DNA of 64,000 bases from Alligator mississippiensis (GCF_030867095.1 NC_081824.1:349096203-349160202); one strand, 5' to 3'; shown: positions 1 through 43,521, counted from the first letter of the stretch. The notes: a model not told the origin generated them from the sequence alone. Numbers and translations: made by a program.

Positions 1-1237
1 CTCTGGAATAATATTCATCTCTCTGTGAAGGCCAAGTGGGATGTTTGTTATGAAAGCTTAAGTCGGATATAAACAGTGCATATGGCTTGTGTTGGTCTTT
101 CCTACAGAGAGACTGCATGCATAAGGAACTTTAATATAACAGCTCTGTGAGCTTCTGTGGTCTCTGAGGTTGGAGGAAGCATGCAGAACCCTGGCTCCCT
201 TAGTGACTGTAGGTGACCCGCTTTCTTGTCTACTTTTCAGGCAACATACTACCATTGGGTCGTAATAGCTCCTTTTTATATTTTTAATGATTTTTCTTTT
301 CTAAATCTCTTACAATAAAGCAGTTTCTCTCTGCATTTTCCCTGGTTTCTCAATTTTAAAAACCCTACCTGAACTCCATTAAATTACAAGAAAACTATAA
401 ACATGTGATATCATACTTTAACATTGTTGCATGTTTTTAAACATAACTTGACTAGGATACATTGTAATTATTTTCATAGGCAAAGAATGGCAATACCTAT
501 GTTTGTGTTTACCTAACACAAAAAATAGACTTCCCCTAAAGTAAAAGAAGTGGGAGATTAAAATCTTTCCTCATCTTATTTCAAAAACAATGAAAATTAA
601 AATATGTGTACTGAACGAGTATATATAGTCACAAAATTTATTACCAGAATTATGCCAAGTACTTAAATAATTTTAATAGATTCAAATAGTGCAAAGAAAT
701 GTGATGATTTGCATGGATGCTGGAAAGGAACATTGTGAGGAATTCTGGTAAGCGTTCCATTACAAATTAATTTAAATGCTTGAACAATGTTTTTCTCCCT
801 CAACAATTTATAAATTACCTGAATTAAACTCTGATATGATCTTCAAGTTTGTTATCACTTGAGTCCATGCTCATAGAAACCAGGGATATAACTTGTTAGG
901 GACGTGTAGTTTATTGTGTTGGGAAACATTGATTATACTTCCCAAGAAAAGTCCAGCATCAGCAAAAAAGCTTCAGTTTATCTAATCCTGAAATCTTCAC
1001 AGATGGTCAAATCTGTTCCACCTTTTTTTCTCCACAAGAAGGATTGAGCCCATCAGAAATAGTTCAGTAATATTTTCCGGGATTTTCCAGACACCACATC
1101 AACCCAGTAATATTTTAGATGAAATATGTAGATATGGGAGAAAATAAAATGATCCTAAATAACATCATCTCTAAGCAGCTCCTCACTCTGAAAAAAATGC
1201 AATCAGTTTTAGTTGCTGGTAAGTACATCTGGATACT
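1..1237. other. Upstream AT-rich flank, no gene seen
   Basis: AT-rich unique-looking sequence. The short open frames have no recognisable domain and no credible splice context. No tRNA, rRNA or clear transposon terminus was found here. It ends where the octamer tail of a CR1 element begins. Confidence 0.5.
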
Positions 1238-2325
1238 CATAGATTCATAGATTCATAGATGTTAGGGTCGGAAGGGACCTCAATAGATCATTGAGTCCGA
1301 CCCCCTGCATAGGCAGGAAAGAGTGCTGGGTTTAGATGACCCCAGCTAGATGCCTATCTAACCTCCTCTTGAAGACCCCCAGGGTAGGGGAGAGCACCAC
1401 CTCCTTTGGGAGCCTGTTCCAGACCTTGGCCACTCTAACTGTGAAGAAGTTCCTCCTAATGTCTAGTCTAAATTTGCTCTCTGCTAGCTTATGGCCATTA
1501 TTTCTTGTAACCCCCAGGGGCGCCTTGGTGAGTAAAGCCTCACCAATTCCCTTCTGTGCCCTCATGATGAACTTATAGGCAGCCACAAGGTCGCCTCTCA
1601 ACCTTCTCTTGCGGAGGCTGAAGAGGTCCAGGTGCCCTAGTCTCTCCTCATAGGGCTTGGCCTGCAAGCCCTTAACCATATGAGTGGCCCTTCTCTGGAC
1701 ACTCTCCAGGTTATCCACAGCCCTCTTGAAGTGCGGCGCCCAAATTGCATGCCGTACTCCAACTGCGGTCTGACCAGCACCCGATAGAGGGGAATTATCA
1801 CCTCCTTGGATCTGTTCGTCATGCATCTGCTGATGCACGATAAGGTGCCATTAGCTTTTCTGATGGCTTCGTCACACTGACAACTCATGTTCATCTTGGA
1901 GTCCACTAGGACTCCAAGATCCCTTTCCGCTTCCGTGCCACCAAGCAGGTCATTTCCGAGGCAGTAGGTATGCTGGACATTTTTCCTCCCTTGGTGCAGT
2001 ACTTTGCATTTCTCCTTGTTGAATTGCATTCTGTTGTTTTCTGCCCGTATGTCCAACCTGTCCAGGTCTGCTTGTAGTTGTTCCCTGCCCTCCGGTGTGT
2101 CCACTTCTCCCCACAGTTTTGTGTCATCCGCAAACTTGGACAGAGTACACTTCACTCCCTCGTCCAAGTTGCTGATGAAGACATTGAAGAGTATCGGTCC
2201 AAGGACCGAGCCCTGCGGGACCCCACTGCCCACACCCTTCCAGGTCGATACCGTCCCATCTACTGCGACTCTCTGGGTATGAGCCAACTTGCCACCCACC
2301 AGACTGTGCAGTCATCCAAGTCACA
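1238..2325 (-). mobile_element. CR1 LINE, 3' part with reverse transcriptase fragment
   Basis: A 5'-truncated CR1 non-LTR retrotransposon lies on the minus strand. Its 3' end is at about 1238-1262 and shows the family's octamer tail, seen on the + strand as repeated CATAGATT units. The minus-strand translation holds reverse transcriptase blocks: [17 protein letters not shown] near 2230, then the catalytic-site motif FADDTKLW near 2120, then the C-terminal CR1 region (RDLGVLVDSKM, RPQLEYG). The frame is broken near 1700-1800, where two overlapping frames share the family's C-terminal part, so this copy is dead. It closely resembles the copy at 59350-60450, which has the same truncation range and strand. 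The 5' limit near 2325 is approximate. Confidence 0.93.
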
Positions 2326-2657
2326 GCCTCTTAACTTGTTCACCATCACAGCCTCTTAACTCATTCTGTTTGGATGTGTAATGTTAAGATTCTGGGTCTC
2401 TATGTGACTGTCTCAGGCCTTCAAAGATTCCCTAAAATCAATTACATTTTCCTCTGATTTCCACTTAGAAAATCCCTAGCCTTTGTCCACTCAACAGAAA
2501 TTAGCCTCTCTCCATACCTAGTGGAATGATGGCAAGAAAACACCACAGGTTGAATCTCCTTTATTTATTTATTTTCTGTTTCCATACATGTGTTTTCTCA
2601 ACCTAGTCCTTAGTCCACTACTGAAGAAGTTATCAGGAGCTTTGCTTGAGTTAATAC

Positions 2658-3477
2658 TAGGGGTGTGCGAAATGGGCCATATTCAATTCAGATTCAGATT
2701 TGGCCCAAATCAAGGACAGTGATTCAATTCATTGATTTGGATCACTGTCCCAATTCAATTCTGCCAAATCCAAATCTGAAGATTCGATGCTGATTCAGAG
2801 AATCAGCGATTTGGCCTTAGACACAGCTTTAAATGTTTTTTCTGCATACCTCGAGGTACCAGGCATGGCTTGTGAATGCTGAGATGGTGCAGTGGATGGA
2901 GCGTCCCACACAAGTGTGGAGGGGAGAAAGGGGGGTGCATGCTTGGCAGTGGACCCGGAAGTACTTCCAGTCCACTTCCGGGTCTGCTGCCAAGCATGCA
3001 GGGGACTCTCTTTCCCCCCCACCCCATGCCTCCTCTGGCTTGGCGATCAGTCATGGGGGAACCCCAGTGCCCCTCCCAGACCCAGGAGGCACCAGCTGCT
3101 GAGCCAGGGGGCAGGGAGAGGCATTCCCCAAGTGCTCCATGGTGAACCCAGAAGTGGACCAGAGTGCTTCTGGTCCACTTCTGAGTCCACCACCGAGCAT
3201 GCTGGGGACCTCCCCCCATGCTCCTGTTGGATGCTTCCATCCATCCCACCATCTCAGCGTGATGAGCTGCCTGGTACCTTAAGGTATGTAGAAAAAACAT
3301 TTAAAGCTGTGTCTGTGTCCGAATCATCAAATCTCTCCAAGTCAATTTGGAGGGTTCCGATTTAATTCAGAGAAATTAAAGGGTCTCCTGATTCGATTCA
3401 GATTCAGAGATTCAGCCACCGAATCAGGCCGAATCTCCACTGAATCGAATCAGCAACTGAAGCTTCGCACAGCCCTA
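2658..3477. mobile_element. Foldback hAT-type nonautonomous element with exact 8-bp target duplication
   Basis: The element starts TAGGGGTGTGCGAA and ends TTCGCACAGCCCTA, giving 14-bp terminal inverted repeats with one mismatch. It is flanked by GTTAATAC at 2650-2657 and again at 3478-3485, an exact 8-bp duplication, which is the hAT hallmark. No transposase is present. The interior is strongly palindromic: 2811-2890 pairs with 3248-3315, a perfect 14-bp arm pair lies at 2936-2949 and 2987-3000, and another hairpin sits near 3148-3195. The terminal 150 bp on each side are rich in repeated GATTCGATTCAG-like words. Confidence 0.88.
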
Positions 3478-3485
3478 GTTAATAC

Positions 3486-6400
3486 TAAGAAACATCTTCA
3501 GCACTGGACCTACAGGTAACAGCAGTACTTCAATGACACTGGACTTATAGTAAATCATACAATAACTCTTCACAAATGAGTCAATGAGCTTCAATTTCCA
3601 GGTTGGTTTGCTTTTATTCCAATTGCTTTGTTTCAGTGGTTCTTGTTCAAAGATTCTGTCCACAAATTGCAGAAGAACTGAAAATTATATGGAGAAAAAG
3701 TGTCTGCCAGAGGCCAGATCAAAAATTCTGTGAAATTTCTCTCAGACGCTAACACAAAATCAGAAACAGTACAATCTTGTTTTCACTGAAGGTCAAGAGG
3801 AATTCCCTGCTGAATTCTATCACAAATGGCTTTGTAGATTTTTTTCCATGTTGCTAATTTTTCCTAGCTGGTCCCCATCTAAATTGACAAACAGGGCTTC
3901 AAAATTCATCTCCCTTAAATGCTTTCTCAATATCCAAAAGGTATAGTTGATGTTATTTTTAAAAGGTACCTAAAATGTAGATAACATCAAAATGATGCAC
4001 ATTTTGTATTGTATCCCACTCATCTACTGTCAAATAAGGGCAGAATCCTATACCATCTAATGCATGATCAAAGTGCAACTTGAAGTTAACTCTGAGTTAC
4101 CTGAGTATGGTGTAGGAGTGATTCCATCACCTCCTCCAGGTGTGTGAGTGCCACCATTATACAGGTAGGATCACTCTGTGGAGATTCACAGACCTCTTCC
4201 TATTCCTACAATGGTGTAGAATATGGGATTTACAGTAGGCAGTACAAAATAGTGCTTGTACTCCTCAAACTTCCCATAATACAGGTTCTGTTTTCAGCTG
4301 CCTATAGCTTGCCCAAATGTTATCTACTTAGGGTTAACTTTTTCATGAACAGTATCTGCCTGAGGAGGAGCTTGTTTATTTATTTTGTTTCATTTATCAA
4401 TAGGTTTAGCCATTTCTGTGAGTTTTGGTAAAAATGAGGTAAGATAGACATTTCTTCAACATTTTTTCCAGTATATGGTCAAGAAGCTCATGTTTGTGGT
4501 ACACACTGGCTGAGGACTGAAGAGCACAGAACTCTTAATTGTTGCAATATCTCCCTTCAAGATAATCATCAGTTGTTAATTTCTTTCAACTTTGTTTTCC
4601 AAGTGTTTTTCATCCCAGGAGGTTTGGATGAACTATTGAGTAAATGGATGGATAATTTCTTCGGGAACTCCATGGCTAAGAAAAACATTGCAATGGGAAT
4701 CTAAGGTGAATGGTATCAAATTCATCTAGAGGCTTTGCTTTTAGATAATTCTACCATAAACCTTTCTTTAGCATCTGCCTGAAGAAAGCTTTTATTACAG
4801 GCCTTAAGCTAAGCTGCAATAAAAGCATTATGAGAGACAACCTCCTCAGAAGTCTCTCGAAGTGCATTTTTTTAAAACAAACCGTGTGTGGTTTATTCAC
4901 TATTTCAAACTATTGCAAATTATTTCATAAAACTTTGCAAAATCTGTCAGAAGAGTACTTTTATCTCTGAAGAATTCTTGGACAGGGAACATATTCATTT
5001 CTAATGGATCATACATTGTAACCAGCACAGAGATTCTTGAGTATTATGAATTATGACTTTTAAGTTAGCCCCCAAATATTTTGATTTTTCAGTATAATTA
5101 AGATATCCATTGTGCCTAATCTATATATTCTATATGCTCCCATGATCTGCAAGGGATTTACACACATTTTTTTTTGTGGAGATCAAGTTATACTTGCAAC
5201 TAATTAGACTCTAATTCCGTAAAACACCATTTGGCACACTTGCATAAATTAGTGATGCTGAGGAGAGCAGGTTGGAAAATTTTCATGGAAATATGCTGCT
5301 TTATCAAAGTTCAAATATTTTGTGGAAACACCGTGGTTGCCATAAAACTGAAGGGAGACAGGGGTGAAGAAAAAGAGAACAATTAAGAGGCTGACTCACA
5401 CTCTGTATTTGATGATAAAGATGCTGGCTTGGAATCTGGAGACTGGTTCAGACCTTTAACCTGAGATGATAAAATTATCCTCTAAATCAAGCACCAGAGC
5501 AAGGATCTGAAGCTGTCTCCCCCACATCTCGGGCCAGGGCCTGATGCCCCTGCAAGCTGTCAGGTTTTGTTAACATTGCCATAAAAACAAAATCTCAAAA
5601 CCTTGAAAGTTGTCACAAACAGAATTGTAATTCTCCAGGCAGCTCTAATGCTGAGTAATAACCTAGATACAAAGAGTGAAAAAGTTCAATTGAAGTCCAG
5701 AGTATGCTATGATTTAAAGCTGTATAAGTAAGAAGTGACTCCTTTAGCTTCAGTTGAGTTACTCCAGACATATTGTTGTAAATTAGAATAGAATCAGAAT
5801 CTGGCCCTGGTTTTTCATTCACAAAATGCTCTAAGGTAAAACTGACAGCTGCAAGGAAGGGGGCTGGGAATCCTTGAAAGATGCTTGCAGCTGGTAGAAG
5901 TGACCACCTTCCTCCTGCATGTTGGCCAGGGGCAACCAGGAAAAGTAATTCAACAGATACTGATATCTTAGCAAAGACCACTTCCTATCCAGAAAACCTA
6001 CACAGGAATATCAGCAACAAAAGTCACACACACACGCACACAATGCCTATTTGTTTGTAGAGATGCTACCAGCTATTCCTCATTCTAAGAAATTCTTTAG
6101 CTACATGTACTGTCTATGTTGCAAAGATTTTCATTCAGATGTGTGATGCTGGCAGATGATTTTCATTCAGATGTGAAACATGGGGAACAGGAATTAAGCT
6201 ATCATCAAACTGGCAGAGGTCTTCAGAAGAGTTCAATTGAATAGAAATAAACTGTGCACATCCTTTGACTATCCCAAAGAGTAATTAATGAGTCATGATG
6301 GACAATAGAAAATTAGACTCCCAGGCAAAAACACAGTAAATTCCACTTTGGACACAGAAGCAAGGCAGCTGATACACAAGATAGTGATGGTGCTCTGAGT

Positions 6401-6650
6401 GATCGTAAAGGAGTTCACCTAATGGTATCTTCTTCCTCTGTGCTTCCTGTCTCACCACTGTCTAAACTAGAGGGGCATCGGCATTTCACCAAGTACAGGA
6501 ACAACTTTTGAAAATCAGTGAGATCAGTGCTGAGTAGTCCAGGCAGAAAGAAAAAATACAGTTAGATATATCGTATTTTATGGTGTACAACTTGACATGG
6601 TATAATTCCATGCCATTTTCTAATCTAAAAAGTTAGGATTTCTTCAATCC
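3486..6650. other. Intergenic sequence, no gene recognised
   Basis: Mostly AT-rich. A short CA-rich run lies at about 6025-6042. The longest open frames, near 4144-4431 and 5613-5981, lack recognisable motifs. No supported feature was found. Confidence 0.45.
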
Positions 6651-6654
6651 AGTG

Positions 6655-7555
6655 TTTAAATCAACCCCACCTCACCAGAGCCACCTCCAGGGGAAGCTTG
6701 CCCCATGGGCAGTGCAGGGGGGGTGGGGGTATGGCAGGGTGTGCTGGTGGTGGGAGAAGGTGGTTGGAGATAGTGTGTGAGGTGCTCGGGCAGCACCCAG
6801 CCCACTGGCAGTCTGCTCAGCTGGGCCCAGGGGGCACTGCCACTGCAGGTGAAAGGACCCAGGCCACCCACAGCTCAGGGGCTGCCTAGCCCACCAGCAG
6901 CTCAACCCTTGGCCATGGGAGAGGTGGGCAGGCTCCACAGGAAGACAGAATCAGGCCCCTCACTGCTTCTGCCTTCAACAGGGTGCTGCAGGCACCAGGA
7001 TGCCTGGGGCCACCCAGGAAGGGCCTGTCTTGCCCCATGGGCAGCATGGGGAGGTGACAGGAGAAGGTGGCAGTGATGGTGTGCAAGATACTGGAAGTCC
7101 GGGCTCAGGGAACAGTTGGATCTGGCCTCCCAAACTCAGGAAACACCCAGCCCACTGGCAGCCTTCCCAGCCAGGCCTGGGTGGCACTGCCACCATGGAG
7201 GGAAGGCCTGCCCTCCCCCCTCCCCAGCTCAGGGACTGCCTGGCCCACTGACAGCTTGCCAGCCACTCTGTGCCCTGGTGCTGCTGGTTGCAGGTGGCAG
7301 TGCCACTACTCCCACACCATTGGGTGACAGCTCCACCCCATTGGCCAAAATCTATCCACAGGGCAGACACTGAGCCATGGGTAAGTGTCTCCAGGCCAGA
7401 CTCGACAAAATGCAGGGTATCAGGCAGGGGCACAGAGGAGCTAAGAACCTAACCTGGCCTCAGTCAGCACCAGGGAAGCCCCTAGACACCAGCATGCTGC
7501 CTCCCTACGCAGCAGAGCACTGGCCTGGGGTCCGACAGAAATACTGTTACAGTAT
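6655..7555. repeat. GC-rich block with a roughly 340-bp internal direct duplication
   Basis: About 900 bp of GC-rich sequence stands in AT-rich surroundings. Two diverged units share words in the same order: CTTGCCCCATGGGCAG at 6697 and 7029, and CACCCAGCCCACTGGCAG near 6794 and 7144. The period is therefore 332-350 bp. The many overlapping open frames are a by-product of the GC content. The element class is not determined. Confidence 0.6.
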
Positions 7556-8839
7556 ATAAGTTGAGATGGAAATTTAGGGATAAATATTTTGGCTTCAAAC
7601 CTGAACTTATACACTGTGAAATACGGTACTCTAGTTCAGCAGCTGAAGTAATAGTTCTCATTTTTATAACTACTGCAAGGGCAGATCAACTACACTGTCT
7701 TCTCTATACAGGTGTGAAGAAAGTCCAAGCAGTTGGTTAAATTTGGAGGTGTCTTTTATTTCATGTACCTTCAGTTGTTTTAGCCTAAATCCAACACAGC
7801 GTCAGGGATGATCTAGCATACTGCTATCAGGCTTTAGAATCCTACATAACTGTAACTGTAGGCAAAATGTTATGAACTCATTGGCCTTCAGATACTATGA
7901 TGATAGTTAATCTAAAAACATCTAAAGCAGGTAGAAAAACAGTGAAAATTCCAGAAAAATAAAGGCTGTTTTCTTTTAGAACTGCTGTAAAATGAACAAA
8001 GAGTTTTTTGACCTGGCTGTTTTTCAGCTATGCTCAGAGACAAAAAATTAAATTAAAAGAAACAAAATGAATAGACAAGAAATGAAAAGAACTAAACAAA
8101 ACTACTGTTTTTCTAAGCCCCATAACTTGAAGATGAACTGTCTGATTCCCTTTTACCACTGCCAGGAAAAATGGCATAAGCATGTAAATGTCAAAGACAA
8201 TATTCCTTTGAGACGTGATTAGGCCAAGCAAGAAAGCCATCATGTAGTCTTAACTAAAATATTGGTGGTACCATCATATATCTAATTCCATCTTTTTCCA
8301 AAACCTGGGAAAATGGTATATATTTTTGAAGGAGGTACACTATTTCTGAGTTTCAAATGGATATCATTAGATAGATCAATTTTTAGAAAAGGAATATTTC
8401 CCCTTAGAGTCCTATAACCTTTAGATAGCTTATTTATTTATGTATTTTACCACTGGTTCTATTGGAGCACTGTAACTGCATTTATGAACTTTTAATTGCT
8501 GATATGGTTTTAACTTGGGAATAGCAATGTTATTTTTAGATCGGATTGAATTTTTTTTCTTTTTAAATGTAATATTTAGCCAGAAAAATATTTGGCTTAC
8601 TTTTATTCTGTATTTTGACTTGTCATTGCGCCTTTTTCTCTCTTCAGCTGGAGACAATTAACTAAGTGTAATTAAATAAATCTAGTTGTAACTGACCTCC
8701 TCCAAGTCCTTCAATTAGCACCAGAAACACCTTCATTTTATACACAACGTATGCTGGAAACAAATACAGTTTTCCTACGGGAACGTAATTTTTTTTAAAA
8801 GGCAGGCAGAGTCCATCACCATAAAAATGAACTCTCTCT
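7556..8839. other. Intergenic AT-rich sequence
   Basis: No gene, RNA or repeat terminus could be supported in this stretch. Confidence 0.4.
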
Positions 8840-9250
8840 AAGTTACAAAGGGGCCATGCTTCCCTCTACAGAACAAGGCAACCCCCAAACCCCAACCCTC
8901 CCCCCCCCCCATCCAATCTCATCTTGGGGTAAAATTCCTTCCTGCATGGGCGACTGGGTGCCACCACAGTCAGCGATTGGGTGGCGGGGCACCCCTGGAG
9001 CCAATCGCACCAGCTGGGAAGCGGCTGTGGCACTCCCAGAAGTGGCCATGGTGCTCCCACTCCCCACCCAGTGCTTGCAGAGGGGCCACCAGCACTCTCA
9101 CACAGTGGCAACACCCCCCCCCATGTGTCGCCACTGCCTTCCTGACCCCAAACATGGTGATCGGTCTGACCCTGAGCAGAGGGGCAAGACCATCTAGCCA
9201 GGAACATCTGACTTTGCTTGTAGCAAGAGCATTGGAAGACCCCAGCTGAA
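8840..9250. repeat. GC-rich interspersed repeat block
   Basis: A GC-rich block with a long C run near 8899-8910. It shares words such as GTCAGCGAT and GGGCGACTGG with the region at 24165-24230, so both probably contain pieces of one repeat family. Termini were not identified. Confidence 0.4.
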
Positions 9251-10400
9251 GTCCGTAGTAATACCCAATGCCTCTAGGGGGGCTTAAAAATACCCAGACA
9301 CATATAGCAGAAAAAGGGGTGGGGGGGCAGGTATGTTAATAAGAAGCCTTTATGAACCCCCACTTCCTGACATGTTTTTCTGCTTAAAGAGGTTCTTTCA
9401 GCTCAAAGAGGTTGTTCTCCAAGTGACTGGCTTTAGAATCATAAGTTTGACAATGTTTATATTATAAATAAATTATTATTAATATCATTTACAAAACAAT
9501 TTTTGGCCTCTTTTTTCTTTGATTTCTTGTATTTCTTTTTTTGTTTGGTATTGAGTAATTAAAAGTGGTATTTTCAAGCTTTTCTCAGTAATTATGAAGG
9601 CTCAAAAGTTTATTTTTAAATAAAAGCCAAGATTCTTGAATGACCACATAATTCCCTGACTTGAGGCTTTAAGAAAAATATCAAATATTATGAAAGAAAG
9701 CATCACCAGGATGGGCAGTCCTGCAATCAGGGGATGAGCAGGTTCATGTTGGATCTGAAAGGACAAAGTGTCCTGAACTGCAGGGGTGACAGGGGGTGCA
9801 TTTCTCACTTCATTTTCTCTTGCCTCACGTTAGGCCCATCTTCAAAGTGACAGTGAGGGTGCTGAGGAAGTTGATGACAACTCCTACTTTCCTCGCTGGG
9901 CTTCCTCTAAATTATCTTCTCTCTCATTCTCTGCTCACTCTTCTCCCCCACAACCCACTGGGTCTGTTCAATCAGCCCTTTCCTTTGTTCCCTCTCCGGT
10001 CGCACACCCACCTTTACTGAACAGCAGTCCTTTTCATCCCTTCCATCCCTGTCTCACCTTTGCTTTGCCTCTTTCTCCCTCCCTCCTTCCCCTTGCAGTC
10101 ACTCTCCTTTGAGTCATCCTCTCTCCCCACTGACGTCTTTCTCCACCCCTCCCCAACTCTGACGGACACAGCTCTCGCTCACCCCACTCATCCCTCCTTC
10201 CTTATAAAGGGATTTTTCTCTATGCCTACAATAACCACTCACTGCCGTAGAACAAAGGCAAGCCACATAGAAAGAGGTGACTGTGTCTTTTCTACACTTG
10301 TCACCTGAGGTCTAGAGAAACTAAGAAGATTTGGGGAACAAACCTGCTGCTCAGCTGTCCTTTCTGCAGCAGCTCAAAGAGCCCTAGAGAGCTCTCCTCT
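9251..10400. other. Intergenic sequence with pyrimidine-rich stretch
   Basis: AT-rich at first, then C/T-rich on the + strand from about 9820 to 10230. Open frames here are short and low in complexity. It precedes the candidate first exon of SLC5A7 and may be promoter-proximal, but no specific site can be supported. Confidence 0.35.
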
Positions 10401-10898
10401 GGGGATGGGCTGAACACTTAGTGCTTCCCCCCATGGAAATCGGGAATGCATGAGTAGAGGTGGGGAAGCAGCATTTCCCAGGAAGGGAACCCAGGGCATC
10501 TCTTAGCTGGCGGAGAATGTGGCTGTATGTCAGTGGTGTGCACTGCTGCACAGGACATTGTGTGCATGTGCTCTGGTAGACTTGATGCTGCTGAGGGGCT
10601 GGAGCCTTTGCAATGTGCCTGTCCCTTTAAAGAAGGGGAAAGCTGCTGCTCACACTCTGCCTCTGTGGGTGGACACAAGGCACTGGGATCCGACTGCTTG
10701 ATGCCAGTTCAAGTGAGAGTGGAGACAGAGAGCTGAGACAGAAGGGGAAAGAGGAAACCTGCTGCAAAAGAGGTGAATGAGGAAAGAGAAAAGAATAAGT
10801 AACACTGGAGAAGGGAATAGCTTTGAGGGGGAGAATATTTGAAGGGAAAACCTTTGGCTGGATGGAACAAAAGATACAGCGAACTATTTTCTCTGAAT
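10401..10898 (+). promoter_or_regulatory. SLC5A7: Candidate promoter and noncoding first exon of SLC5A7
   Basis: The first coding exon has an acceptor 45 bp before the ATG, so a noncoding exon must lie upstream. This stretch has moderate GC content, a CCCTTTAAAG word at about 10621-10630, a purine-rich leader, and a strong donor-like sequence GAAT/GTGAGT with its boundary after 10898. It would give a first intron of about 1.15 kb. This rests on position and a splice-like site only. RNA evidence could place exon 1 elsewhere. Confidence 0.25.
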
Positions 10899-12044
10899 GT
10901 GAGTAATGAATCTAACTTGCTACTGTGGCTAGCAAGAGAGTTCAGGGTTTGCCTGTTTGAACTTAAAACTGTCTCCAGCTACTGCTTTGCTTAAATGTAA
11001 AGGTTGACTGTGTATTTCACAGGTACAGGATAGTGATGTGCACAGGGTTGGAAGACTATACTGTTCTCCACCTAGATTACAACAGCTCACCAGGGTGTAG
11101 TTAAACCTCATTTGGACTTGTGGCAAACTTAAATATTTTGTTTAGCTAAAGATCCACAGAGTATGCTGCCTTAAAGATTTTTGTTAAATACCAGCGAATT
11201 AAAAACTACCTGTTTGTGGAATGGAAAATCTGTATTAAAAAAAAGAGCTAGGGTGCACTGAATGTTTTCATTTTGTAAGAGTTTCAATCCTGTGCAGTCT
11301 GTTTATCTAAGATAAATTTCAGTCTTGCTATTTTGGCAATTTGGCATGTGGAAGTCTGAATTTAAAATTAATGAAGCTGTTTATCTAATTTATGACAAAA
11401 CTGAAGAAAGTCACGGGATGCGGGAGGAATTCTTGTCTTATCAAAAAGAAAATTCAGATGTATAAATATAAGAGATGAGGACAGAGATACTAGGGAGCAG
11501 GAAAGTGTGCTGGATTTCAAGTCTTTTATATTCTTTTGTGATCATTATTTGTCCAGAGCTTTTGTCAGTCATTAATTTTGTAGTGTGGCTTTAAACTCTC
11601 TAAATGCTTTCTGTTAAAATGAATGACTCAAGAGTGTCTTGAGAAGAAAGTTCTAATATACCGAGGTATATATTAAACTACTACAATTCTACTTTAATAA
11701 GTGGTTTATTACAAAAGCAGTTCTTACATCCTGTTTCATTTAAATCACATGTTCCTAATTTTTCTGTTACTGTAACAAGTTAAGACCTTTTCAGGTGACA
11801 ATTTGATTTTAGTTTCAAGGTTTTCTTAGAAGTGTGTGAAAAATCGGTGCCAATTGTATTGTTTTAAACCGTAAACATACACTCTTGCTTGTTACGTCTG
11901 AAATAATGCTTCAATAATCTAATTATCATAATCTCACTAATAACCAGCTGAGTTTTCAGTATATTCTGGCTCTAATTAGTTTCATTGTGCCATGTACCAT
12001 TAGCTGGTTTGTTAAAAGCAATTGTATTATTGCATTCTCTCCAG
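10899..12044 (+). other. Sequence before first coding exon, possible intron 1
   Basis: AT-rich, with no open frame or repeat terminus that can be supported. It ends in a good acceptor, TTGCATTCTCTCCAG, at 12030-12044. Confidence 0.4.
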
Positions 12045-12089
12045 AAATCTTAATGAAATAGCATTTCAAGGAACAATCGTGATTTCAAC

Positions 12090-42751
<30,662 letters not shown>

Positions 42752-43521
42752 AATGAAATCTTGCTTTTACATGAAAAGCAATGCAATAGGGTAGCCCCAT
42801 CAAGAATGGTAACAGAGACAAGAGTTTTTCTGTGATATGTTTTATTGGCCCTAGACTTGAAGAAGGGTACTTTGTGCCCAAAAGCTTATGCAGCATCTCT
42901 CCCAACTATACGGTTGATCCAATAAAAGATATCACCAAAAAACCCTTGCCTTTTGTACATTTCCTGGACCTTCATGACTACAACAATGCTCCAGCTCTGC
43001 TGCAAAAATGGTAACAAGCATCTTGGCAGGAGAAAAATGGAACTGGGAAATACAATTCCATTGCACAGTTCTTTAAGTCACTTCCAGGACTTCGAGTACC
43101 CTGTGAAATAAATTGTTTTGTGCCACCATCTGACTCGTTGGATTGAGTTACACAAAGTTTAACAAAGGATAAATCCCACCCCCTGCCATTCAAGCAGAAC
43201 TATGTACAACCGAATGTAATAAATATATCAAATGCAGACTATAAATAACATGAACCTGTGGTAATTATTTAGTTGAGCCAGTATATAAAGATACTCAAAA
43301 TTGTATACAGTCATTTAAGAGATTAGACTATGGTGGCTGAAATACAAAAGAGTCAACATTTTAAATGGCACAAACTGATATATTGTCAATACTGTGCACG
43401 ATTATTACTAAGGCTGTAAATAAACCTTACATTTGTCGCAGGAGAAAGCCTTTTGTCCCTCAACCCTAGAGTTACAAGACCACTGTCTCACTTCAAGTCC
43501 CACCAAAGTATACAGAATAAA
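42752..43521 (+). other. SLC5A7: SLC5A7 proximal 3' UTR with candidate poly(A) signals
   Basis: AATAAA hexamers lie at 43107-43112, 43218-43223, 43419-43424 and 43516-43521, plus one inside the repeat at 42838-42960. Which is used cannot be decided from sequence. A more distal end near 48.98 kb is also possible. Confidence 0.6.
42838..42960 (+). repeat. Interspersed repeat ending CCAATAAAAGATATCACC, in the 3' UTR
   Basis: The stretch with GAAGAAGGGTACTTTGTGCC, AAAAGCTTATGC and CCAATAAAAGATATCACC matches, from memory, a repeat common in reptile genomes. A relative with the same AATAAGAGATATCAC word lies at 61745-61895. The class is not determined. It supplies an AATAAA 170 bp after the stop codon. 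Confidence 0.55.
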
